From NCBI RefSeq assembly GCF_018913985.1, contig NZ_JAHMHK010000002.1:34562-98561 (forward strand): a stretch of 64,000 nucleotides of DNA, read 5' to 3'. Position numbers and translations under genes: made by a program. The stretch comes from Mycoplasma zalophidermidis. Its GTDB lineage: Bacteria > Bacillota_I > Bacilli_A > Mycoplasmatales > Metamycoplasmataceae. Below, piece by piece: positions 22,162-35,378 of the stretch (within the stretch, counting starts at the first letter, position 1; each line of letters starts with the position of its first letter). A model generated the notes under the pieces. That model made no database searches. It saw only the letters and a program-made list of their open reading frames with translations, and was not told the origin of the DNA.

Positions 22162-23955
22162 ATGGACAAAACAAAAATTAGAAATTTTTCAATCATTGCC
22201 CATATCGACCACGGCAAAAGTACTTTAGCTGATAGAATTTTGGAACTTACTCAAACAGTTAGCCAACGTGAATTGGAGGAACAAACCCTAGACACAATGG
22301 ACCTAGAAAGAGAAAGAGGAATTACAATTAAGTTGAACGCGGTACAAATAAAGTACAAAGATTATATTTTCCATCTTATTGACACACCAGGCCATGTCGA
22401 TTTTACCTATGAAGTCTCACGTTCTTTAGCCGCTACTGAAGGTGCATTATTAATTGTTGATGCAACACAAGGTATTGAAGCACAAACATTAGCCAATGTC
22501 TATTTAGCTCTTGAAAATAACTTAACAATTATTCCAATAATAAACAAAATTGACTTACCATCTGCGGACATCGAAAGAACAAAGGCTGAGATTGAAAGAG
22601 TAATTGGACTACCAACTGACAATGCAGTTTGTATATCTGCTAAAACCGGATTGAACTGTGAACAAGTACTTGAAGCTATTGAAAAATACATACCTGCACC
22701 CTCTGAAGCAGATGATTCAAAACCTTTGAAAGCACTAATTTTCGACTCATATTTTGACGAATATCGTGGAGTTGTAATGTTAGTTAGAATTGTGCAAGGT
22801 AAATTAAGGCGTAATGACAAAATTAAATTTATGTCTTCAGGGCGTATTAATCAAGTTTCTGAATTAGGGGTAAAATCACCTCGCGAAGTTAAAAAAGATT
22901 ATCTAGAAGCTGGTGAGGTTGGATGAGTTGCTGCCACAATTAGAGATGCAAGAGATGTAAGTGTTGGTGATACTATAACCTTAGAAGAAAACCCGGCGGA
23001 AAAACCGTTGCCTGGTTACAAAAAGAAACAACCGGTTGTTTTTACGGGATTTTACCCAGTTGACACACGCGATTATATGGAATTAAAAGAAAGTCTAGAG
23101 AAAATTGCATTGAGCGATAGTTCTATTTCATGAGAACAAGAAACATCTCGGGCATTAGGTTTTGGATTTAGAGTTGGATTTCTCGGTATGCTGCATATGG
23201 AAATACTTCAAGAACGTTTAAATCGTGAATACAATATTGGTGTTATTGCTACATCTCCATCTGTTGAATATAAAGTTTATCGTACTGATGGAACATTAGA
23301 AATGGTTTCTAATCCTGCATTTCTACCTGATAGAACATTTATAGATAGAATTGAGGAACCATATATTTATTCAACAATTATCGTACCTGATAGCTATATC
23401 GGGAATGTTATGGAACTATGTCAAGGCAAAAGAGGAATCTATCGCGATATGGAATCACTAGATGGTAACAGAAGCAAAATTACTTATGAAATGCCATTAG
23501 CTGAAATTGTTGTTGACTTTTTTGACCGATTAAAAAGTTCAACAAAAGGTTACGCCTCATTCGAATATGATTTATTTGGTTATAAAGAAACAGACTTAGT
23601 AAAAGTTGATGTTTTATTAAACGGTGACAAGATTGATGCCTTCACAATTATCACACATCGTGACAACGCATATTCAAGAGCTAGAGATCTTTGTCAAAAA
23701 CTTAAGGATGCTATTCCAAGACAAAACTTTGAAGTACCTGTTCAAGCAGCTATTGGAGGAAAAATTATTGCTAGAGAAACTATTAAAGCTTATCGTAAGG
23801 ATGTTACAGCTAAACTTTATGGTGGAGACGTCACTCGTCGTCAAAAACTACTAAAGAAACAAAAAGAGGGTAAGAAACGTATGAAAATGCTGGGTTCTGT
23901 TGAAGTTCCGCAAGAAGCGTTTCTTAAAATATTGAAAACAAATATCGACAATTAA
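22162..23955 (+). CDS. lepA: elongation factor 4 (translational GTPase LepA)
   Basis: A protein of 597 residues with complete family features: Ala-His-Ile-Asp-His-Gly-Lys-Ser-Thr (G1, residues 14-22), Arg-Gly-Ile-Thr-Ile (G2), Asp-Thr-Pro-Gly-His (G3), Asn-Lys-Ile-Asp (G4), EF-G-like domains II, III and V, and the LepA-specific basic C-terminal domain ([12 protein letters not shown]). It acts on the ribosome and can back-translocate or relieve stalled states. AAGGAG lies before the ATG. Two TGA Trp codons are used. Confidence 0.97.
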
Positions 23956-23956
23956 T

Positions 23957-23981
23957 GGAGTGGTTACGCTCCGTTTTTTAT
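23957..23981 (+). terminator. terminator after lepA
   Basis: GGAGTG, loop GTTA, CGCTCC (one U-G pair), then GTTTTTT. Confidence 0.75.
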
Positions 23982-24014
23982 TGGAGTTCCTTAATCAATA
24001 TATAATAATTAAGA

Positions 24015-24020
24015 TATAAT
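24015..24020 (+). promoter_or_regulatory. -10 box for the LemA-linked operon
   Basis: TATAAT, 25 bases before the ATG at 24046, with AAGGAG between. No clear -35. Confidence 0.45.
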
Positions 24021-24045
24021 TTAAGTTACTAAAATAAGGAGTAAA

Positions 24046-25863
24046 ATGATACCAACAATATCGATTGATCAACCACTTGATGAATATGAATCATATAAAA
24101 ATAAACATACGGAAAATGTTGAAAATTTCTTTAAGGAATTAACAGAAAAATCAAACATAGATGTCAACGCGAACCGTGCAACAGCAGATAAGATTTACAA
24201 AAAAGAAGAATTAATAAATAAATGAAAAAATAAACTAAGCAAACTATGAATCGCTAAAGTATTTAATATAATATTTATTACTTTGGCCTGTGTGGTATTG
24301 GTAGGAACCATATTCACCCTAGTTTATAAAGGTATGAATGATAATGAAATTTCCACTGAAAATATACTAATTTGCACAGCCCTAATATTAATTTCTGTAT
24401 TATTAATCACCGGTTTAAGCGTTATACAAGCATTAGTAATAAAGAAACATATTAATTCAGCCGAATTAACAAAACATAAATTAGAATCAGAGAGAGAAGA
24501 ACTTATAAATGAGGCCTTTAGTCAAATAAATCCTCTATTAAACCTAATCAGACCGGGTTATAAAATTAAATTATTTAAAAAAACTATGCCAATTTTACAA
24601 ATGGATCGCCATTTAAATCTTGGTAGATTGCGTTCATTAGCTCAAAACTATGATTTTAAAGGCGATACAAATCACAACCAAATGCATGAAAGAATTCAAT
24701 CGGGAACAATTTATGGCAACCCTTTCGTTATTTCGTCAAGGTTATTACATGAAATGGGTACTAAAACATACACAGGAACTTTGCTTATTTCATGAACTGA
24801 GTATTCTTACGATTCTAACGGGAAGCGTGTTGCTGTACACCGCAGCGAAACACTTGTTGCAAGAGTTATCAAACCTTTCCCTGAATATTGGCACAAAACT
24901 TATATTTATATAGGTTCACAAGCTGCCCCTGACCTACATTTCACCAGAAATGCAAATAACATTAATAACGAATCAGATTCGCAAATAGCTAAATACGTCA
25001 AAAAATATGATAATGTATTGAAAAAAATTATGAATGACAATCCTAAATTTACTGCCTTGGCTAACACAAAATTTGAAGCTTGTTTTGGTTCCACAGATCG
25101 AAACCATGAGCAGCAATTTAGATTATTATTCACTCCTCTTGCTCAGCAAAACATTGTTAAGTTATTAACCGACAAAAAACATGGTTATGGCGATGATATG
25201 TATTATGGAAAATACGGAAAGTTAAACCTATTTCAGTTTGACCACTTAACAGGTGAAATTCTAAATGAAGATGTATCATTATTCCGCATGTTTGATTATG
25301 ATAACATTAAAGAATTATTTATTAAAGTTAACCATGAATACTTCAAAACACTTTACTTTAGTTTTGCTCCTTATTTTTCAATACCAATTTTTCAGCAAAC
25401 AAAAGCTGTCGAATATATATATAATGATAAAATTGATTACAATTTAAACGAATACGAATACGAACATCAAATATCATATTTACCAAGAGCTGTTTTTGAT
25501 CACCCAAGTACACAGACTCAATCAATTTTGAAAACAAGTTATGTTTCAGATAACGGAAATGATACAGAACAAGTTAAAGTAGAATCTAGTAGTTTTAAAA
25601 TTAAACAAAGAGTTGATTATGTATCTGTTAGAGGTGGTGATGGACGCCATCACATGGTTCCCGTACCTTGAGATGAATATATACCAATTTCTAAAGAAAC
25701 AGATATTCTAATTAAAAAAATACAAAACTATCCAATAGATATTGATGAATACAAAAAAGAAATTTATGAATCAGTAAATAATGGTTCGTTAGGTTTTGAT
25801 ACAAATATCGAAGACAAAGATGTTTTTCTATCATTCGGTTCTATTATCAAAATATTAAATTAA
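24046..25863 (+). CDS. hypothetical membrane protein linked to LemA (DUF3137-like layout)
   Basis: A protein of 605 residues. The first 65 residues are soluble and charged. Two membrane helices follow (about 75-98 and 110-132), then a coiled-coil-like stretch and a large soluble C-terminal domain. The latter contains Ser-Gly-Thr-Ile-Tyr-Gly, a Thr-Gly-Thr-Leu-Leu-Ile-Ser-Trp strand and a Glu-Thr-Leu-Val-Ala strand, reminiscent of DUF3137 membrane proteins that sit next to lemA in other bacteria. That link is by eye only. It has its own -10 box and shares a transcript with lemA 30 bases downstream. Function unknown. Confidence 0.7.
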
Positions 25864-25893
25864 TATATAATTTAACCACTAGAAGGAGGACAT

Positions 25894-26562
25894 ATGTCAA
25901 ATCAATTAGACGAAATGGAAGGACCTATTCTTGAACAAGGTCACGATGTTAACGTAATTAACAAAAAATTACCTATAAAAACAGGAGCAGGTTCAGTAAT
26001 ATTTGAAATTATTCTGTGAGTTTTAGGAATCATCCCAGGGCTTATATTCTTGTTTGTAAAAATTAAAGCTAAAAATTATTTAGCACAAGTTGAACAAAAA
26101 ATTCAACATAATGCTTCGCAAATTGATAACTATTTAGAACAAAGAGTTGTCATTATGACTAACATTGCTTCAATAGTTTCTAAATCAATCGACCTAGATA
26201 AAGATGTTATGAAGTCAGTAGCTTTATATCGTTCAGGTATGAAACCAACTGAAGAAAATAGATCAAACTTTGCAAGTTCAATTGACCAAACAATTGGAGC
26301 AATTAACGTTCAACTTGAAAATTACCCTGAATTACAAGCACACGGAGCTTTAAGAGATGCGTTGCAACAAAACTCGTACTTACAAAAGGAAATTACTGCT
26401 GCCAGAGAAATCTACAATGACTCAGTATATCAATGAAATAGATCAGTAAATGAATGGCCTGCTAAAATGATTGTTGCATCGAGAAATAACTACACAACGA
26501 GAATTCCTTTTATTGCTAGTGCTCAAACTAAAGCGGATGCTAGAAAAGACTTCTTCGCTTAA
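25894..26562 (+). CDS. LemA family protein
   Basis: A protein of 222 residues. One membrane helix (about 35-57) with Trp-Val-Leu-Gly-Ile-Ile-Pro-Gly is followed by the long helical LemA bundle: Glu-Gln-Lys-Ile-Gln-His-Asn-Ala-Ser-Gln-Ile-Asp-Asn-Tyr-Leu-Glu-Gln-Arg, Tyr-Pro-Glu-Leu-Gln-Ala, and Ala-Ala-Arg-Glu-Ile-Tyr-Asn-Asp-Ser-Val. It is a common mycoplasma membrane protein of unsettled role. A strong AGAAGGAGGA lies before the ATG. It follows the DUF3137-like gene. Confidence 0.9.
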
Positions 26563-26573
26563 TTTAAGCAAAC

Positions 26574-26607
26574 AAAAATGAGCAATTTAAATTTTGCTCA
26601 TTTTTTT
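26574..26607. terminator. bidirectional terminator between lemA and the HAD gene
   Basis: AAAAATGAGCAA pairs with TTGCTCATTTTT around a short AT loop, with T runs on both strands. It touches the stop codon of the convergent HAD gene. Confidence 0.8.
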
Positions 26608-27433
26608 ATTGATTTTCCAAATGCTCTATTTCTGACATAATTTTACCAACTCCACCATTTTTGTAATCATGATTTGATACAAAATCTGCAATTCTTTTAA
26701 TTTCATCCATCGAATTAGCAACAGCCATTAAATATCCTATTTCGGGTTTAGCTGTTACGTCATTTCCTGAATCGCCAATGTGCATGGCAGTTTTAATGTC
26801 TAGCCCCAATAATTTACAAATATACTGTGCCGCCTTCCCTTTGGTTGCTGATTTATGGGTAATCTCAATAGAGTATCCTTTTGAAACAAGATGAAAACTT
26901 AATGAAGGGTACTTATTTCTTCATTTTTCGAGTTGTAAAGCCATCACATCTCTTTCAAGTCCAAATACTAAATACTTAAACACTTCCTCTTCGTATGGAA
27001 TTTTGTCATAGTTTAATCTGGGAATTTGCGACGCTCATGAACGGATGAACAATGGGTTGTTGTTACTTGAACAATATAAATATTCAGTATCGTTAACAAA
27101 AATGAATAAACCCAGTTTTTGAAACTCACTCATTATCTTTTGTTTGTCGTCGGCGCCAATTGTTGCTTTTCAAACAGTTTTACCTTTATTATCGATAATT
27201 TGAGCTCCAACTGAACATATAGTAAAAGGAGCATTAATTTTCTTCATTAATTCTCTCAAAAATTTATTATTTTTTCTGCCGGTTGAAACAATAACGGGTT
27301 TATAATTGTTTATTTTTTTAGCGACAGAGATATTAAAATCAGAGGCCGGATAATTCGCATCAGGTTGATCAAAAAAAGTACCATCTAAATCTAAAAAATA
27401 GGCGCATGGATTAATATCTTTGTTTATTTTCAT
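26606..27433 (-). CDS. Cof-type HAD-IIB family phosphatase
   Basis: A protein of 275 residues. Motif I is Phe-Leu-Asp-Leu-Asp-Gly-Thr-Phe at residues 13-20. Motif II is Val-Ser-Thr-Gly-Arg. A Lys (Ser-Ala-Thr-Lys-Gly) serves as motif III, and motif IV is His-Ile-Gly-Asp-Ser-Gly-Asn-Asp. The C2B cap fits the Cof/YidA group, which dephosphorylates sugar phosphates and similar metabolites. The exact substrate is unknown. It is monocistronic between two converging or diverging neighbours. Confidence 0.9.
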
Positions 27434-27667
27434 TTAATTATTATAAACCATATTTTAATAATGATTTATAACTAGTTTACTAAGTCTATTTATTTTTCCT
27501 AAAATACTGTAATATGTGTATTTATGAAAAAAATTACAATCCTATAATAAAACTAACAACAAAAACATTAATTTATGTCTTCTTAATTATTTAAATTAAA
27601 AATAAAACTTTACTATTTGTCGTGGTAAAATTTAGCAACTTAATATTAATATAGATAGGAGAATAAT

Positions 27668-28684
27668 ATGAGCAATAAATACGATAAATATATTTCGAAT
27701 TATTTTCATAAAACAGAAAAAATAATCGAAAAATACAATCCGAATAACATTATTCGTATGCAATTTTTCCAACGTAGAGATAATGTTCTTTTAGGTGGTA
27801 TGGACGAAGTGCTAGAACTACTGAAAAATAACACAGATACGTCAAAATACACAATTAAATATCTCCCAGAAGGATCAATAGTAAATAATCTTGAGATTGT
27901 ACTTGAACTAGTTGGAAATTATCAACTTTTCGGTAAATATGAAGGGATGATAGATGGAATTTTAACTCGTTCTTCGACACTTGCAACAAACATGCGTAAT
28001 TGCGTATTGGCTGCAAAAGGTAAAGACGTAATATTTATGGGGGATCGCGCAGACCACTGAATGATGCAAGAAATTGATGGCAAGGCTGCGTATCTAGCCG
28101 GCTGCACGTCTATGTCAACAGAAGCTCAAAATGTTGTGGACTCTCAAAATGTATTCGGTTCGGTTCCTCATTGCTTAATTCAAAATTTTGCTGGCGATAC
28201 CAGTGCTGCTATGAAAGCATATTCTGAAATGTTTCCAGAAGATAAAATTATTTCTTTGGTTGATTATCACAACAATGTTATACGCGAAGCACTTGATTCA
28301 TATAAAACAATAGGAAAACACCTGTGAGGCGTAAGAATAGATACTTCAAAAAACATGAAGGACCATATGTTTGACAACGAACCTGACAATCCAGAATTTT
28401 ATGGAGTCAACCCTGAACAAATTAAGAGATTGAGAATAGCTCTAGACCAAGCTGGTGCTAAACACGTTAAAATTGTTGTATCAAGTGGTTTCAACGCTGA
28501 AAAAATCACTAAGTTCGAAGCAGAAAATGCACCAGTAGATGCTTACGGTGTTGGTCAAAGCATTTTTAGACCATATGCTTCATTCTCAGCTGATGCAACT
28601 ATGTTAAACAATCACAGAGAAGCTAAAGAAGGTCGCGGATATAGAAATAATGATAAATTAATTAAATTCAAAGGACAAAATTAA
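27668..28684 (+). CDS. pncB: nicotinate phosphoribosyltransferase
   Basis: A protein of 338 residues. Family features include Thr-Arg-Ser-Ser-Thr-Leu-Ala-Thr-Asn, Phe-Met-Gly-Asp-Arg-Ala-Asp-His, a Gly-Thr-x-x-His-equivalent loop (Gly-Ser-Val-Pro-His-Cys), and Arg-Ile-Asp-Thr-Ser followed by Val-Ser-Ser-Gly-Phe and Tyr-Gly-Val-Gly-Gln. It joins nicotinate and PRPP to make nicotinate mononucleotide, the first step of NAD salvage. AGGAG precedes the ATG. Its stop overlaps the plsY start (TAATG). Confidence 0.9.
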
Positions 28685-29424
28685 TGATTAATTATCCTAA
28701 AGCGCTGATTGTGTGGCTTAGTATAATCGCCTTAAATCTCGCCCTATTGATATTTGGTTACATAATTGGTTCGTTTAATACAGCAATTATCTTAAGCAAA
28801 AAATTAAGAAACGATGATGTTAGAAATCACTTTTCGCAAAATGCCGGGGCAACCAATTCATTAAGAACTTATGGCAAAAAATTTGCATTAATTGTTTTTA
28901 TTATCGACTTTATGAAAGTTTTAATCCCAAGCTTAATTTTCGCGACCCTACAAAACCATCTTTTTCGTGATTTTTCTGCAACACATTGAATGAGTCCGCA
29001 GTCAATTGGCTTAGGAGTAATTTTGGGTCACTGCTTCCCAATTTTCTTTAAATTCAAAGGTGGCAAAGGTGTCGCTTGCTCTTCTGCTTTCATCTTAAGT
29101 ATTAACCCAGTTTTATGATTGATTGCCTTCGTTGTATTTTTTGCAACTGTTATCATTTCTAGAAAAGTTTCATTAGGTTCATTATTGACTGCCGGTATTA
29201 TTGCTCCATTGGTTTTTATTCCATGATTCAGTCAGGGAATAACTGGTTATTGATTGAATTTTATTAATTTATCAAATTGCATTTCCCCTCAATGTTTACA
29301 ACCTTATTGATTTGTATCAGCCGTATATTTCCTAATCGCTTCCATCTTAATTATTTATCTTCACAGAAGTAATATAAAAAGACTTATTAGTGGCACTGAA
29401 TCACAACTTCAATTAAAAAAATAA
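28684..29424 (+). CDS. plsY: glycerol-3-phosphate acyltransferase, acyl-phosphate type
   Basis: A protein of 246 residues, a multi-spanning membrane enzyme. PlsY motifs are present: Gly-Ser-Phe-Asn-Thr-Ala near residue 31, Ala-Gly-Ala-Thr-Asn-Ser near 57, Gly-His-Cys-Phe-Pro and Lys-Phe-Lys-Gly-Gly-Lys-Gly-Val-Ala near 115-130. It acylates glycerol 3-phosphate from acyl phosphate, starting membrane lipid synthesis. gpsA, which makes the substrate, is elsewhere in the window. It is coupled to pncB by TAATG. Confidence 0.94.
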
Positions 29425-29465
29425 TCAACACTTTAAACATTTTTTTTAGTGTTGATTTTTATTTT
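29423..29465 (+). terminator. terminator after plsY
   Basis: AATCAACACT pairs with AGTGTTGATT around a T-rich loop, followed by a T run. Confidence 0.8.
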
Positions 29466-29534
29466 TATAAGCAAAAACTGTTTTTATATTAAAATAGATA
29501 CATATATTTAATAGTAATTAATTAGGAGATAACA

Positions 29535-30097
29535 ATGATTAACGTAAATACATTTAAAGGTGGAATTACATTTGAAGACGAAGGTGAAATCTTTGTCGTT
29601 ATAGAAGCACAGCATTCAAAACAAGGACGTGGTCAAGCAAACGTTAAAGCAAAAGTCAAAAACTTAAGAACTGGAGCAATTACCATCAAATCTTACACTG
29701 GTGGAACAATGATTAAAAAAGCCCATATTGACAAACGTCCAATGAATTACCTATATTCAGACGGGGAAAACTTAATTTTAATGGATAACGAAACATATGA
29801 ACAAGTAGAAATTCCATTGAGTCACGTTGAGTGAGAAATGAACTTTTTAAAAGAAGGGTCTTCAGTAAAAATTAGAAAATTTGAGGAAGAAATCCTTGAC
29901 ATCGAACTAGAATCATCAGTTACCTTAGAAGTAATTGAGGCACCAGACGCTGTAAAAGGAAATACAACGACAAACCCACAAAAAAGAGTTAAGGTTGAAA
30001 CAGGTTTTGAATTAGACACTCCAATGTTTATTAAACAAGGCGATTTTATTTCTATCTCAACAGAAACTGGTAAATACCTAGGCAAAGGAAATAAATA

Positions 30098-30098
<1 letters not shown>
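29535..30098 (+). CDS. efp: elongation factor P
   Basis: A protein of 187 residues with the three-barrel EF-P layout. The KOW-like N domain carries the loop Ser-Lys-Gln-Gly-Arg-Gly-Gln-Ala with Arg at residue 32, where Bacillus and most relatives have Lys. The OB domains end with the family's Phe-Ile-x-x-Gly-Asp-Phe-Ile-Ser-Ile-x-Thr-x-Thr-Gly-Lys-Tyr. EF-P helps ribosomes form bonds at proline runs. AGGAG precedes the ATG. Its stop overlaps the next ATG (TAATG). Confidence 0.95.
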
Positions 30099-31568
<1,470 letters not shown>

Positions 31569-31576
31569 GAGAAATC

Positions 31577-34195
31577 ATGAACTCAAAAGAAATAAGACAA
31601 AAATGACTAAAATTCTTTGAATCAAAGGATCATTTAATTGTTGAAAGTAAAAGTTTAATACCTGTTAATGACCCTTCGCTTTTATGAATTAACTCAGGAG
31701 TAGCTACTCTTAAGGATTATTTTAGCGGTAAAAAAATACCGCCAAAAAAACGTTTAACAAACTCTCAAAAAGCAATCAGAACAAACGACATTGAGAATGT
31801 TGGGGTAACATCTAGACATCACACATTTTTTGAAATGCTGGGTAACTTCAGCATTGGAGATTATTTCAAGAAAGAAGCAATTGAATTTGCTTATGAATTT
31901 TTAACTAAAGAACTTAAATTATCTTTAGACAATCTATATTTCACATATTTTGAAGAAGATTTAGAAACTAGAGATACATGACTTTCTCTTGGTATTGAAC
32001 CGTCACACCTAATCAAAGGAACAAGAGATACTAACTTCTGAGATGTTGGATCTGGACCTTGTGGGCCTTGTACCGAAATATTCTATGACCGCGGACCAAA
32101 ATATGACCAAAGAGGGATTGAATTACTTCAACAAGACATTGAAAATGACAGATATATAGAGATTTGAAATGTTGTTTTCAGTCAATTTAATAATGAGGGA
32201 GACAATAAATATACCGAATTAGCACAAAAAAATATCGATACTGGTGCCGGTTTCGAGCGTATTGTTTCAATTATGCAAGATGCACCAACAAACTATGATT
32301 CAGATTTATTTTTAAATATCATTCATGAAATAGAAAAATATACAAAATACCGTTATGATATAAACAACTATTTCACAAAAGAACCAGAACAACGCGAAAT
32401 TAATACATGTTTCAAAATAATTGCTGACCACATTAGAACAGTCGCAAACGCATTAGCTGATGGAGAAAGTGTTTCAAATGTTGGTAGAGGTTATATTATT
32501 AGAAGATTAATCAGAAGATCGATCTATAAAGGAATGCAACTAGGCATTAAAGGAATATTTTTAAATAAATTAGTACCCGTTGTACGAGAATCACTGCCTT
32601 TTGTTTATGATGTAAATCCAGTAATGAAAGCAATTAAAGATGAAGAAGAAATTTTTGCTAAAACTATTGAAAATGGGAAGTCATTGTTGGAAAATTACAT
32701 AGAAAAAGGTATAAAAACTTTTGATGGTGGTATCGCTTTTAATTTATTAGAAACATACGGTTTTCCAATTGAATTAACCGTAGAAATACTTGCGAATAAG
32801 GGAATTGCTGTTGATATGGATGCTTTTGCCGAGGCAAGAGAAAAACACGCTGAAGCAAGTCGCGGAAGTAAATTAAGTGGTATGGAAAAAGCTATAAATT
32901 CACTTTCTCTAATCAAGCAAAAAATATCTGAATTTGTGGGTTATGATTTTACTCAATACAAATCTACTATTGTTGAATTATTAAATTCCGAAAAACGCAT
33001 TTCAGCAGCTGATGGTGTTTCATACGTTGTTTTAGATAAAACACCATTTTATGCTACTAGCGGCGGACAAAAGCACGATGAAGGATACATGTTACAAGAC
33101 GGCAATAAAATTAAAATTATTGATGTGTTCAAAGATAAATTTGGTAACCACATCCACGTTGTTGAAGGAAAAATAAATAATACTCAACCATTGGACTGTT
33201 TCGTAGATGAATATGTTAGATTAAACTGTGCCCGTAATCACTCAGCAACACACCTAATGTTTTCAGTATTGAGAAAAGTCTTAGGCCCCCAAATTAAACA
33301 ATTAGGTTCTGATATCACTGAACAAAGATTCACATTCGACTTTCCAGGTGATAATAAACCAACCGATGAACAAATCTCAGAAATTGAAAATCAAATGAAA
33401 GTAATCATTAACAGAGATATTAAAAGAGAATATATTATTTCAACAATTGAACAAGCTAAAAATTTACATGCAGTTATGACTATTGAAGAGGATCAATACA
33501 TGGATCCTAAGTGCGTCAGAATTGTTAAATGAGGCGACGTTACAAGCGACTTATGTGGTGGAACACACTTGTCACATTCTTCCATATTAGAAAACTTTAA
33601 GATTACAAATTGTGACAAAAAACAAGCCGGAGTTTATCGTTTTAGAGTAGTAACATCTAATAAATTGGTTAATGAGTGATTAAATGAACAAATATCAGCA
33701 ACAACTGAAGAATTAAACAATATTATAGCTAAAATAAAAAACCTTGACCAAACATATGAATTTTTAATACCAAACTCAAACAATCTTGAGGATAATCTAA
33801 AACAACTAAAGACATGTATTGAACAGGCAAGAGAAGACTATAAACAAATTTCAAAATCGAAGTCTAATATCGAATTCGATTTTGGCTCAATTGAATTCGA
33901 AAAAGTTCACGGTTCTGATATTTATTTCAATGAAAATATGGATTCTAGCCAAATTAAAATAATTGCATCAACATTACGTGAAAAATATCCGCAAAACCAC
34001 ATAATTCTTGCCTCTATTGGACCTGAACAGACACTTTTAGCTATCGCTTCAAAAACAAAGGATTCAAATAAAATATTTAAAAATGTAGCAAATAAACTTA
34101 ACGGACGCGGTGGTGGATCAGCAATTTTAGCAATGGGTAAAATTAATAATTCAAATAATCTAAAAGGCATAATTTTAGAGGAATTTAATGCGTAA
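31577..34195 (+). CDS. alaS: alanyl-tRNA synthetase
   Basis: A protein of 872 residues, full length. The N-terminal class II core shows [17 protein letters not shown] and Trp-Asp-Val-Gly-x-Gly-Pro-Cys-Gly-Pro. The editing domain keeps its zinc ligands in Asn-His-Ser-Ala-Thr-His-Leu and Cys-Gly-Gly-Thr-His. The C-terminal oligomerisation domain ends with Gly-Arg-Gly-Gly-Gly-Ser. About seven TGA Trp codons are used. AGGAGAAATC precedes the ATG. It overlaps ruvX by 8 bases. Confidence 0.97.
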
Positions 34196-34616
34196 AATCG
34201 CTTTAGACCTAGGTACTAAAACGTGCGGTTTTGCCATTACTGACTCTTCAGCAATTATTGCCACCAGTTTAGAGACAATTAGGTTTGACGAAAATAATTT
34301 CAATATTGTCATTGAAAAAATAAAGGAATTTCTCTCAAAATACGAAGATACCGATTCTATAATTGTCGGTTATCCAATAAGAAGTAATGGCGCCAAAAGC
34401 GAGCGAACAATCATGGTTGAGGAATTTGCACTATCTCTGAAATCCATTTTTAACCAAAATATCTTTTTAGTAAATGAATACGGAACAACAATTAAAGCTG
34501 AACAAACATTGAAATCTGCAAAAATAAGTATTAAAAAACGAAAAGAAATCAAAGATACATTATCAGCAGTAATTATTTTGCAAGAATTTTTAGATTACGG
34601 TGGAAAGAGGTTGTAA
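34188..34616 (+). CDS. ruvX: RuvX/YqgF family Holliday-junction resolvase-like protein
   Basis: A protein of 142 residues with an RNase H-like fold: N-terminal [10 protein letters not shown] with the first acidic residue, Ile-Ile-Val-Gly-Tyr-Pro, Val-Asn-Glu-Tyr-Gly-Thr-Thr in place of the usual Asp-Glu-Arg-x-Thr-Thr, and a final Lys-Asp-x-x-Ser-Ala-Val-Ile-Ile-Leu-Gln. The family trims pre-16S rRNA and is proposed to act on junctions. A ruvX gene right after alaS is a common order in Firmicutes. It overlaps alaS by 8 bases and is coupled to the next gene by TAATG. Confidence 0.9.
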   Translation: MRKIALDLGTKTCGFAITDSSAIIATSLETIRFDENNFNIVIEKIKEFLSKYEDTDSIIVGYPIRSNGAKSERTIMVEEFALSLKSIFNQNIFLVNEYGTTIKAEQTLKSAKISIKKRKEIKDTLSAVIILQEFLDYGGKRL

Positions 34617-35320
34617 TGTCAGGAAAGAAAATAATGTTGCCCGATTGAGCAACTTGATTACTATTTGCCTCAATGATTATTGTTGCTATCGCTGGTATAG
34701 GAACATGATTTTGATCAAGATGAAAAGTTAAAAAAATTCAAGCCCAACAATCTAATGAGCAAGAAAAACAACGTAAATTAGAAATTTTGCAAAAACGTGG
34801 CGACGATCTTGGAACCTTGCCATACGATTTAAAGGATTTTTTCGGTTCACGTGTGCATGATTGAGATTTAGAAAGCTGAATCAACACCATTTTTTTAAAT
34901 GACTACAAAAATGTACTTATAGTAAACAAAAACACAGAATACGAATTAGCTGTATTAATGTTGAAAACAAAGGCGAATATATTTGAAATTCAAAATAACA
35001 TTAATATTAATTTGTGAAACAAAGCTGTCTTAAATTTTCCACACTATTTTAACCGGAAATGTGAAATCAAAACAGAAGCTGAACTGCGTAGCCTATCACT
35101 GAATTTAGTTTTATCGAATAATAATTCAATAGAGTCATTTGACATATTCAATAATTATTTCAATATGTTAGATAAAAATGGGATGATAATTATTAGACTT
35201 GACAATAAAAAAGATAAAAGCTTCAAAAGCCTTTTAAAGAATTTAAAACAATCTTTAATACCTTTTGAAATAACGACCGTGAATTCGAAATTCATCTATA
35301 TAGTTAAAAAAAATAATTAA
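34616..35320 (+). CDS. membrane-anchored protein resembling a degenerate methyltransferase
   Basis: A protein of 234 residues. Residues about 14-34 form one membrane helix rich in Trp and Ile, followed by a basic stretch. The soluble part shows an Asn-Val-Leu-Ile-Val strand, a Glu-Leu-Ala-Val-Leu-Met-Leu helix, an acidic strand end (Ile-Phe-Glu-Ile) and Leu-Asp-Lys-Asn-Gly-Met-Ile-Ile-Ile. This order matches class I SAM methyltransferases, but no glycine-rich SAM loop is present. Similar putative methyltransferases follow ruvX in other mycoplasmas, from memory. Function not established. Confidence 0.6.
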
Positions 35321-35321
35321 A

Positions 35322-35352
35322 TTGAACAAATAGTTAAACAACTTGATAAAAT
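35322..35352 (+). promoter_or_regulatory. possible promoter for greA
   Basis: TTGAAC, 19 bases, then TAAAAT, 27 bases before the greA ATG. The spacing is slightly long. Confidence 0.35.
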
Positions 35353-35378
35353 AAAATAACTAATTTGAAGGAGCAAAT

